Source: Algoriphagus sp.
GTDB taxonomy: Bacteria; Bacteroidota; Bacteroidia; Cytophagales; Cyclobacteriaceae
NCBI RefSeq assembly: GCF_030694375.1
Contig: NZ_JAUXYL010000013.1
Coordinates: 1 to 62,365, forward strand
Length of the DNA stretch: 62,365 nucleotides
Direction: 5' to 3'
Under the pieces are notes generated by a model that worked only from the letters and a program-made list of their open reading frames with translations, searched no databases and was not told the origin of the DNA. Both the position numbers and the translations under genes were made by a program. The number at the start of each line of letters is the position of its first letter. Position 1 is the first letter of the stretch. Positions 38,176-48,400 of this stretch are shown piece after piece.

Positions 38176-39741
38176 ATGGCAGCAAAAAGCAAAACCATGC
38201 AACAGATCCGGAACATTTTACAGCAAAAAGCAAACGGGCTATCTATTCGTGCCATAGTCCGTCACTCCAATTATTCCCGCAATACCATTCGAGGTTATCT
38301 TCGGCTAATCGAACGAAGTTCCTATACGCTTTCTGAGTCTTTAAAACTGAGTGATGAGGCCCTCGGCGAATTACTTTTTGAGTCAGAAACGCCACCCACC
38401 GCCGATCCAAGGTATCTCCATCTTCAACAAAAACTTCCCCAATACGCCGTAGAGCTCAAAAAACGGCACGTCACCCGTCAGCTGCTTTGGGAAGAATACC
38501 ACGAGAGTCATCCTCCGGAAGGAGGTTATGGCTACACCCAGTTTTGTCACTATCTGAACCAGCATATCGCCAACAAGGACGTCTCTGCCCTGTTCGTCCA
38601 TAAGCCCGGAGCCAAGCTGATGGTGGACTATTCGGGTGACAAGCTGGGTTATATCGACCGCCAGACCGGAGAAATTATCCCCTGTGATGTTCTGGTGACC
38701 GTTCTACCGTTCAGCAGCTATCTGTATATCGAAGCTATTCCCGATCAAAAGCAGGAGTATTTTGCCTCATCACTGGGCAATACGTTCGGTTATCTTGGAG
38801 GCATGCCTGATTGTGTAGTCTGTGACAACATGAAAACTGCCGTCAAAAAGGCCAACCGCTACGAGCCAGCCTTCACCGAACTGATCGAGCAGCTTTCCCT
38901 GCACTACAAGGTCACCTTCATGGCCACTAGGGTAAGAAAACCCAAGGATAAAGCTACCGCAGAAACCAGTGTGAGAGTGTCCTATACCCGGATCTTCGCC
39001 AAACTCAGAAACCTGGAGGCTTTCAGTCTGGCTGAGCTCAACGCACAGATCAGAGAAGAATTGGACAAGCTTAACCGCCGCAACTTCAAAGGAAGGAATT
39101 ACAGCCGTCACGACCTGTTTGTCCAGTATGAACAGCCCCTGTTGAAGTCCCTGCCTTCCACGGTCTTCGAGGTTCGCAAAACCGTCATGGCCAAAGTGCA
39201 GCGTAACTATCACGTTCAGCTGGGCGAGGATTGCCACCTGTACAGTGTTCCCTACGATCAGGTGGGCAAACAGGTTAAAATCAGCTACACACAGAGCCAA
39301 GTGGAGATCTATGCCGATCACAGGCGGATTGCATTTCACGCCAGAGACCGACGCAGGTATGGCTACAGCACCCTTGCGGCACACATGCCGGAAAACCACC
39401 GGGCCATCCACCAGCAGAAAGGATGGGATGGAGCTTATTTTCTTTCCCAAGCTGCATCCATCGGCCCCCATACCAAGGCAGCAATCGGGAAAATTCTAGA
39501 ATCCAAAGTCTTTCCCGAACAGACCTTCACCTCCTGCTTGGGTGCGCTTCGGCTGGCCGGTAAATACGGAAAAGACCGGCTGGAAAAAGCCTGTTCCCTG
39601 CTCAGTGAAGCCCCAAGGGTCAATTACGGAATCTTGGACAACATCCTCAAAAACAACATGGACAAAAAAGACACTACTGGTGAATCGGCCTTCAAAACTC
39701 CTGCCCATGAGAATATTCGAGGCCCAAAAGAACTCTTCTAA
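38176..39741 (+). CDS. istA: IS21-family transposase IstA
   Basis: 521 residues. N-terminal helix-turn-helix (LSIRAIVRHSNYSRNTIRGY near 22) and an rve/DDE core: first Asp in KLMVDYSGDKLG near 150, second in VVCDNMKTAV near 215 and Glu in KATAETSVRVSY near 257. The C-terminal beta-rich domain follows. Catalyses strand transfer together with IstB. Appears full length with no frameshift, so the element may still move. Confidence 0.96.
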   Translation: MAAKSKTMQQIRNILQQKANGLSIRAIVRHSNYSRNTIRGYLRLIERSSYTLSESLKLSDEALGELLFESETPPTADPRYLHLQQKLPQYAVELKKRHVTRQLLWEEYHESHPPEGGYGYTQFCHYLNQHIANKDVSALFVHKPGAKLMVDYSGDKLGYIDRQTGEIIPCDVLVTVLPFSSYLYIEAIPDQKQEYFASSLGNTFGYLGGMPDCVVCDNMKTAVKKANRYEPAFTELIEQLSLHYKVTFMATRVRKPKDKATAETSVRVSYTRIFAKLRNLEAFSLAELNAQIREELDKLNRRNFKGRNYSRHDLFVQYEQPLLKSLPSTVFEVRKTVMAKVQRNYHVQLGEDCHLYSVPYDQVGKQVKISYTQSQVEIYADHRRIAFHARDRRRYGYSTLAAHMPENHRAIHQQKGWDGAYFLSQAASIGPHTKAAIGKILESKVFPEQTFTSCLGALRLAGKYGKDRLEKACSLLSEAPRVNYGILDNILKNNMDKKDTTGESAFKTPAHENIRGPKELF

Positions 39742-39759
39742 CCCCAAAACAAACAATAC

Positions 39760-40485
39760 ATGAACACACAAGCTACCCTCCAGCAACTCCGAGATCTCAA
39801 GCTCTATGGCATGGCCAGCGGCTACGAAGCAATCCTGGACCTGCCGGTCAACAGCCAGCCGCAGACTCATCAACTCATCGCACAGCTGGTCCAGCAGGAA
39901 GTCGACCAAAAGCATCATAAACGCACCCAGATGCACCTCAGGCTGAGCAAGCTCCGGTATGCTGCCCAGCTGGAAGAGATCAAATGCTCTCAGGAAAGAA
40001 ACCTTTCTGCAGAACAGATCAGTCTGTTGGCTGACTGCTCCTGGGTCAAACGCGCCCAAAACCTGTTGATCACAGGCGCCACCGGATGTGGCAAAAGCTT
40101 TTTGGCCTGCGCCCTGGGACACCAGGCGTGCCTGTATGGGTATAAAACAAGCTATCTAAACATGAACCGGTTTATTGAAAAAATCACATTGGCCAAACTG
40201 GACGGTACCTTCGTCAAACTGCTCAACCAGATTGAAAAAACCCATTTGCTTATCTTGGATGACTTTGGCCTGCAGCCTCTCAATGCTGATACCCGAATGG
40301 CCTTACTTCAGATCCTGGAGGACCGTTATCAACGAAAAGCGACCCTGATCTCTTCACAGATTCCTGTGGCTCAATGGCATGATTACATCGGCGATCCCAC
40401 ACTGGCAGATGCTATTTTGGACAGACTGCTTACAAACTCTCAAAAAATAGAATTAAAAGGAAAATCACTCAGGCACCAGAAATAA
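39760..40485 (+). CDS. istB: IS21-family helper ATPase IstB
   Basis: 241 residues. AAA+ ATPase with Walker A LITGATGCGKSFLAC near 98 and Walker B HLLILDDFGLQPL near 160; the N-terminal IstB domain (LRDLKLYGMASGYE) is present. It forms the DNA-remodelling complex that selects the target for IstA. Starts 18 bases after istA. Confidence 0.97.
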   Translation: MNTQATLQQLRDLKLYGMASGYEAILDLPVNSQPQTHQLIAQLVQQEVDQKHHKRTQMHLRLSKLRYAAQLEEIKCSQERNLSAEQISLLADCSWVKRAQNLLITGATGCGKSFLACALGHQACLYGYKTSYLNMNRFIEKITLAKLDGTFVKLLNQIEKTHLLILDDFGLQPLNADTRMALLQILEDRYQRKATLISSQIPVAQWHDYIGDPTLADAILDRLLTNSQKIELKGKSLRHQK

Positions 40486-40529
40486 AAATCCATCCCTAAA
40501 TTAGCCAACAGATCCACCGGTAAAGGGGT

Positions 40530-40577
40530 GGGTCAGTTTAGAGCGAAACACATGGGTCAGTTTGAGTGAAATAATCA
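40530..40577 (-). repeat. Two 24-bp units at the IS right end
   Basis: GGGTCAGTTT begins at 40530 and again at 40554, a 24-bp period and inverted relative to the left-end units. The element ends at ATAATCA (40571-40577). Confidence 0.8.
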
Positions 40578-43426
40578 GAATTGCTTTCAAAATGTTAGTT
40601 TCCAGTGGAAATCACAGCCTGTAAAAGGTAAAAGGGTGATAAGCGGATGTTGTGAATTGCTTTCAAAATGTTAGTTTCCAGTGGAAATCACAGCAAGGAT
40701 AGATTCGTAAATCGGTAAGTTCTCGTTGTGAATTGCTTTCAAAATGTTAGTTTCCAGTGGAAATCACAGCGTACCCGATCAGCTTCAGGGAGAACCTTTT
40801 GTTGTGAATTGCTTTCAAAATGTTAGTTTCCAGTGGAAATCACAGCTAGAGGGATGAAAATTGGGGGAGGCTATGTGTTGTGAATTGCTTTCAAAATGTT
40901 AGTTTCCAGTGGAAATCACAGCCGAGATTATACTTAATCGCTCTTGCTTGATGTTGTGAATTGCTTTCAAAATGTTAGTTTCCAGTGGAAATCACAGCAC
41001 TTGGTGTGTCGGGATCGGTCATCCAGCAGTTGTGAATTGCTTTCAAAATGTTAGTTTCCAGTGGAAATCACAGCCACGCACTGACCGCAAAAAAGCTTGG
41101 AATTGTTGTGAATTGCTTTCAAAATGTTAGTTTCCAGTGGAAATCACAGCAATTCACTGTAAAGTAACTGAGTTAATGTAGTTGTGAATTGCTTTCAAAA
41201 TGTTAGTTTCCAGTGGAAATCACAGCGCCTCCCACCAACTTCCAAGCCAAACTACTGTTGTGAATTGCTTTCAAAATGTTAGTTTCCAGTGGAAATCACA
41301 GCAATGTCAGCCTTCCAAAACTGGACTTGGTAGTTGTGAATTGCTTTCAAAATGTTAGTTTCCAGTGGAAATCACAGCCGATGCCGGAGTAGTTCCTGCG
41401 GCGTTGTAGTTGTGAATTGCTTTCAAAATGTTAGTTTCCAGTGGAAATCACAGCGACGCTGTGGGGAGATATCCCCAGCGCTCAGTTGTGAATTGCTTTC
41501 AAAATGTTAGTTTCCAGTGGAAATCACAGCTCTAACGAAGATTATTTCCCAAATATTAGTGTTGTGAATTGCTTTCAAAATGTTAGTTTCCAGTGGAAAT
41601 CACAGCTAAATATATATTTAATATTTAATGCTGTATGTTGTGAATTGCTTTCAAAATGTTAGTTTCCAGTGGAAATCACAGCGCAAACTCGCTGATCACA
41701 TCATCAATCGTCGTTGTGAATTGCTTTCAAAATGTTAGTTTCCAGTGGAAATCACAGCCAGGCTTTTGTGTGGGGTGTAACTTATCTGTTGTGAATTGCT
41801 TTCAAAATGTTAGTTTCCAGTGGAAATCACAGCCCGACTTTCGGATTTCTGCTTTCACATCCTGTTGTGAATTGCTTTCAAAATGTTAGTTTCCAGTGGA
41901 AATCACAGCAGGCAGCGGAGCGGATGGCTTCCCTACTATGTTGTGAATTGCTTTCAAAATGTTAGTTTCCAGTGGAAATCACAGCATGTGTTAGATAATG
42001 TTTTTGTTTTGGTTGTTGTGAATTGCTTTCAAAATGTTAGTTTCCAGTGGAAATCACAGCTTTATCTTTATAGATATCTGAATGCCAATAGTTGTGAATT
42101 GCTTTCAAAATGTTAGTTTCCAGTGGAAATCACAGCCTTGGAGGTACTGAAACCCTCATTCTCCATGTTGTGAATTGCTTTCAAAATGTTAGTTTCCAGT
42201 GGAAATCACAGCTGGTAGGCGCTCCACATCGTCGGCGATGTCGTTGTGAATTGCTTTCAAAATGTTAGTTTCCAGTGGAAATCACAGCGGCATCGCCCGA
42301 AATATGGCAGGCCAAGGCGTTGTGAATTGCTTTCAAAATGTTAGTTTCCAGTGGAAATCACAGCGCTATCGAAACTTTCTTGAGCAAAGTCTACGTTGTG
42401 AATTGCTTTCAAAATGTTAGTTTCCAGTGGAAATCACAGCAGGAACGCTATTAGCCAACGGAGTTACACCGTTGTGAATTGCTTTCAAAATGTTAGTTTC
42501 CAGTGGAAATCACAGCATTCAAGCCGATGGCCATCGTTTTGACCTCGTTGTGAATTGCTTTCAAAATGTTAGTTTCCAGTGGAAATCACAGCTGCTTGAG
42601 GTCATGGTCATAGACCTGTACCGTTGTGAATTGCTTTCAAAATGTTAGTTTCCAGTGGAAATCACAGCGATGCATCGCACGATTTACGCCAGCGAACTGT
42701 TGTGAATTGCTTTCAAAATGTTAGTTTCCAGTGGAAATCACAGCATTTTTCTTTTACCTCTTGCTCGGTCATTCGTTGTGAATTGCTTTCAAAATGTTAG
42801 TTTCCAGTGGAAATCACAGCTCAAAGACCGCCTTGTGAAACTCATCTGTGTTGTGAATTGCTTTCAAAATGTTAGTTTCCAGTGGAAATCACAGCTTCCA
42901 AAATTGGAGGCAAAAGAATCCATCAGTTGTGAATTGCTTTCAAAATGTTAGTTTCCAGTGGAAATCACAGCGGAACTCACTCAGCTGCGCAGCTGCCAGC
43001 TGTTGTGAATTGCTTTCAAAATGTTAGTTTCCAGTGGAAATCACAGCCCGACTGGCGGTGCGGGCCATGGATGAGCAGTTGTGAATTGCTTTCAAAATGT
43101 TAGTTTCCAGTGGAAATCACAGCCTCCTATGTCATGGGCCGCGAAAGTCCGGAGTTGTGAATTGCTTTCAAAATGTTAGTTTCCAGTGGAAATCACAGCG
43201 AGAGTTCCTTGCGCGCCAAAGGTCAGTCCGTTGTGAATTGCTTTCAAAATGTTAGTTTCCAGTGGAAATCACAGCGGCCGGGCGGCCCAGCTTCATGCTG
43301 CTGGAGTTGTGAATTGCTTTCAAAATGTTAGTTTCCAGTGGAAATCACAGCAGATGCTGGAATTGGCGGGCTTGCTTTACGTTGTGAATTGCTTTCAAAA
43401 TGTTAGTTTCCAGTGGAAATCACAGC
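40578..43426 (+). CRISPR. Type II-C CRISPR array, part 2 (rest of repeat 26 to repeat 63)
   Basis: Starts with the duplicated GAATT and the last 36 bases of repeat 26, then 37 complete repeats to 43381-43426, all apparently identical. There are 37 spacers, mostly 30 bp; 29-bp spacers precede the repeats at 41788, 42015, 42850 and 43381. Spacers near the cas2 end are often GC-rich (for example 22 of 30 at 43276-43305), unlike most in part 1. Counting both parts, the array has 63 repeats and 62 spacers. Confidence 0.98.
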
Positions 43427-43461
43427 ATACCCCACGCTAAGTGGCTGGTATGCTGTTTTTT
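43423..43461 (+). terminator. Terminator of the pre-crRNA, built on the last repeat
   Basis: CAGCATACC, inner stem CCAC/GTGG with loop GCTAA, then GGTATGCTG and six Ts. The first four bases are the end of repeat 63. The hairpin faces the plus strand and thus ends transcripts coming through the array. Confidence 0.85.
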
Positions 43462-43511
43462 ATCTCCATTACCAGAATGGAAAATTGAGTAGATTTGAAT
43501 TCGGGTTAACC

Positions 43512-43546
43512 AAGACCAGTCAGGTTTTGAAAACCTGACTGGTCTT
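43512..43546. repeat. REP-like palindrome downstream of cas2
   Basis: AAGACCAGTCAGGTTTT, one G, AAAACCTGACTGGTCTT: a perfect 17-bp inverted repeat, 17 bases past the cas2 stop. Probably a REP copy that also terminates the cas operon. Confidence 0.85.
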
Positions 43547-43563
43547 AACTTGAATCTACTTCT

Positions 43564-44800
<1,237 letters not shown>

Positions 44801-44824
44801 TTGATAGTTAGGGTTTTAACAAAA

Positions 44825-44857
44825 AGACCTGTCAGGCCGAGGCGGACTGACAGGTCT
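44825..44857. repeat. REP-like palindrome between RAYT and cas1
   Basis: AGACCTGTCAG and CTGACAGGTCT flank an 11-base centre (GCCGAGGCGGA). The GTCCGCCTC motif in its complement also follows the element at 49838-49870. Confidence 0.85.
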
Positions 44858-44870
44858 GGCCTAAATCATT

Positions 44871-45461
44871 CTATTCGTACTCTTTATTCAAAAGCCATTC
44901 TTTCTTGGACTCCATCATCTCTTGGATATGACTTGGCCCATCAAAGTAATTGAGAAAATAATTACGATCGAGGTTTGAAGGTTTCTCCATTTGACTATAG
45001 GCATGCCAGCTCGACCATTTCCAATCCTGATGATTTTTGGCAAATCCTTGTTTGACCGGATTGAGATGGATATAAAGGAAGGTCTCTTGCCATTGCTGTT
45101 CGTTAAGAATTGGCCGCCGGTTAAAAGCGCGAATAAATAAGTTTCCTTTCCGTACGTATCGCCTATTATAAGATTTGGTGTAGGAATTGAAAAAATCAGA
45201 AAAAGCTTTGACTGCAGGATTTTTGGAAGGATGCTTCACCAAACCTGTCAGGTTTTGAAAACCTGACAGGTTTAAATCATCCTTCACTCCCACCAACAAA
45301 TGAAAATGATTGGGCATCAGGCAATAAGCATAAGTATCCACCACGTCTCCGAGGTATTTGACATATTGCTGCAGGAAAAATCTATAATTATCCTCCTCTC
45401 GGAAAATATTCTCAGTTCCGTTGGCGTGGTTGTAGATATGGTAGGATTGGCCTAGTTCCAT
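44871..45461 (-). CDS. REP-associated tyrosine transposase (RAYT, Y1_Tnp)
   Basis: 196 residues. HUH single-strand nuclease fold: YHIYNHANGTENIF near 7, the HUH motif LMPNHFHLLVGV near 48, a probable catalytic Tyr in SYTKSYNRRYVRKGN near 93, and FLYIHLNPVKQGF near 128. Such domesticated transposases recognise palindromic REP elements and are thought to spread them. The gene starts 3 bases after the cas9 stop and precedes cas1, so it is inside the cas operon. Residues ~60-72 (LNLSGFQNLTGLV) are encoded by a REP palindrome inserted in frame. Whether it is functional in CRISPR immunity is unknown; a chance insertion is the simpler view. Confidence 0.92.
   Translation of the reverse strand: MELGQSYHIYNHANGTENIFREEDNYRFFLQQYVKYLGDVVDTYAYCLMPNHFHLLVGVKDDLNLSGFQNLTGLVKHPSKNPAVKAFSDFFNSYTKSYNRRYVRKGNLFIRAFNRRPILNEQQWQETFLYIHLNPVKQGFAKNHQDWKWSSWHAYSQMEKPSNLDRNYFLNYFDGPSHIQEMMESKKEWLLNKEYE
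45241..45273. repeat. REP-like palindrome inside the RAYT coding sequence
   Basis: AAACCTGTCAGGTTTT, one G, AAAACCTGACAGGTTT: a perfect 16-bp inverted repeat. It keeps the reading frame and adds about 11-13 residues between the HUH motif region and the conserved FSDFFNSYTKSYN segment. Confidence 0.88.
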
Positions 45462-45464
45462 AAA

Positions 45465-48400
45465 TTAATATTCCCCAACTTGGACAATTTCACCTAGATG
45501 ATTAATTCTGACTTTTTGTATTTTCCCCAGCCGTTCAGTTGACCTTAATCTATAGAATAAAATTCCCTCCAACTCCTTTGAATCATTTAGGGTAGTTTCA
45601 AGATGATGCCTAAAAACATAATCTTTGGATCCAATTTTTTGAACTCTAAATAGGTTTGGACTAATCAAATAAAAATTATTTTGGTCTGTTAAATCTAATT
45701 CTTTGGGATCGAAGCCAGTTTGATCATTAGGGAAAACAAAATATTCGTTCTGCTTAATTGAAAATAAGAACTCCCACCCATCAGAATTATTTAAGGTTTT
45801 GTCAATAATTGGAAGACCTGCATTTACTCTTGCCAAAGACTCGAAGAATGAAACCACATTTTCATGCAGCTTACCCTCGGAATCTCTGTAAATGGCCACA
45901 TGATGGTTATTGCTGGTATTGACAAAATCCACGGGTTGGTTTTTTTCATTTTTATCCAAAATTAAATTCCCAAATTTGTCTTTTTTATCATGTAATGCGA
46001 CAGCATTACTCACTCCTGAAATTGTAATATTTTTTACTGAAATCCCTTTTTCTTTATTCAACCAAATCGGATTTTCATCCAAATTGACAAAGGCTTTTTT
46101 AGGATCTCCTCCAAATTGATCTAGCCGCTCCTGAAGAATTCGCTTTACTCCGGTATCAATGATTTTTTCTACTCTCAAATTTGGATCTATCGATTTTCTG
46201 ATAGTATACACTGTTTCTACCTCCACCAATTTCACTTTCTCCGGTACTTTTTGGGTTTGAAGATTGTCCAAGTAAATCGGATTTTTCTCTAAGCTATTCT
46301 TTCCAGTAAAGGCTTTCTTTGGATCATTATCAAATGCGGATAGCCTCTTCAAAAGTGCTTCGCGAAAGACTTTTTTAGATACCTTAGAAATAATTTCCTG
46401 ATCAAAATTACCCCCGATTTTACTAAAGGTTGTCTTATATTTCTTGATGCTTCCATAAATAGTTTCATTATGAAGCTGCCCTCTAGGAGTCAAAGTTTGT
46501 TGAATTTTATTACTTCCCTTGATCTTGTTCTTTTGAGGCGTGACTACTTTGTTTTTAGCCTTAAAAGAAATCAAAGTGTTTTCTAAATGCCATTTCGTTT
46601 CCGCTCTAAAATCATCCAAAGGAATCGGTGGCTTAAATTTTAGTTTATTATTCTCATCTCTATAAAGCTCCCTATTTTCAATAGCCTTTATTATAGGTGC
46701 CATTTTTTTATTGTCGTCCCGTCTAGCATTCAGGTTATTTAGATACTGCACATGGTTGTATTTAGTAAATGCAACTGTCAAGGCATCCATAGCATGGTGA
46801 CGATGGTCATTTCGCTTCGTCCAATCTTTAATTCGAGGTAGGTTTTTTCCCTCTCTATTGGTATCGTAATATGTTAGCCCCAGTTTCCTGTATTTTTCCC
46901 AATTCAACTCCTGCATCACATTAACTAGTTGCCAATCTTCCCTCAGCCTATCTGTAACGCTACCGGTTGTGGTATTTACAGTTCTACAAACTTCCTCCAA
47001 AAGTTCTTTGGCCTTTTTGGCTATGTATTGAGAGTTTCGGAGATCTCTATCTATAAATCCATCGGGAATCTCACTCCCCTTCATCATGAGTTTCTTGTAT
47101 TTGCCTTTTGAAAACTTACCTTGCTTGTAGAATTCTTCAACACGAACTGTGTATTGAAGAAACTCTTGCTCACTTAATTTTCGAGAGAGAAAATCGTAGG
47201 GAGTTTCATCCTTTTTCTCTTTATTCAAAAAAGCCTCGCATAGAGTTTTATTTGAGAATGAATCGTCAAACAACCTCGCCTTTGGAATTACATGTTCTAT
47301 GTCATATTCTTTCGAAAATAGATCCGTGGCTTGTATCGCTTTTCCAGTGTAAACAGAAATTCCATCGGTCTCTTTCCATAACTTATATCGAATTATATCA
47401 TTTCGACTGACATAGCTTAATCCAAACTCGCTTACAAGTATTTGACGAATCCTTTCATGCTCAACACTTGCGGCGCCAATAGATTTTGTTAGCTCCTCCC
47501 GCTCCTTTGCGCTCTTTTTTAACTCTCTCGCTAGTTCTAGCCTAATTTCATCGGGTTTACCATACTCATCAATAACTGCATTGACCACATTGATGCCCTG
47601 GTTTAGAATTTTTTCTACAACCGGATTTCTCAAACTATTCTTTGGAAGTATCTCAAGCTTGGTTTTGAGAACTTTATTTGCTCTCTCCTCCCTAGTTTCT
47701 GAATTGGAGTGACTTTTATACCCACCCCACTGTACAGCCTCATCGTACTGCTTTCCATCTTTTAAATGAGGTATAATTTTACTGATCGCCCTTGAGCTTA
47801 AGCTTCCATAATCATCCTCAAAAGTCACAGCAGAAAGAATTCTGGCATAATCTTCATCGAACCCGAATTTTGCTTTCAACTTCTTGATCAAGCTTTCATT
47901 TCCTGAAGGAGAATTATCCCCATCATAAGAATAAAGCAAGTGCCACAATTGGATCATTGGTTGCTTTTCCAATTCGCCACCATCTGCATTTGAATTGAAA
48001 TCCAAGATCTCTATGGATATTCCAAGCCCTTCAAAAATTGAAGAGACTAACGACTTTATTTCAAAGAAAGAGAGTTTTGAAAAATCATACTCCTCATGAC
48101 CTGATGCTATTAAGATTTTCCGGTATGCTTCAAAAAGTTTGAAAGAAGTTCGATTCCCATCAAGCTTTTCAAAATTCAAGTCCAATTCTTTATGATTTTT
48201 AAAAAGGAGTTTTAAAACTTCTGCTTTGGCAAGTTTATATCTTACAGTCAGCTCTTCAAACAAGACTTGTTTCTCCTCCTGCTCTAATCTTCTTTTAGCC
48301 CGGTCTTTTTTACTGATTACTTCAAGATCATTCAATCTCTGCCAAATCCTGAATTCTTGAAATAATGGAGAAGATTTTGGACAGACCTTTGGACCAATGA

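Larger units (their letters stand above)
38002..40577 (+). mobile_element. Complete IS21-family insertion sequence inside CRISPR repeat 26
   Basis: 2576 bp. The ends are inverted repeats: TGATAATCTCACCCC at the left and, read inward from the right, TGATTATTTCACTCA. It is flanked by a direct 5-bp target duplication GAATT (37997-38001 and 40578-40582); removing the element and one copy restores a perfect 46-bp CRISPR repeat. It carries istA and istB, both intact, on the plus strand, the same direction as pre-crRNA transcription. Confidence 0.96.

Noticed and set aside
38770..39471. 233-residue frame antisense to istA
   Set aside because: Shadow of the conserved transposase frame.
37632..43440. 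Repeated ~63-77-residue open frames (MLVSSGNHS...VVNCFQNVSFQWKSQ)
   Set aside because: They read through CRISPR repeats and spacers; the shared peptide is just the translated repeat.
43427..43563. Possible conventional CRISPR leader between the array and cas2
   Set aside because: Only ~137 bases, occupied by a plus-strand terminator and a REP palindrome, with no clear AT-rich leader; could still hold an integration signal.
44871..45461. RAYT as a replacement for Csn2 or Cas4
   Set aside because: No structural or motif similarity to either; proximity alone does not support the claim.
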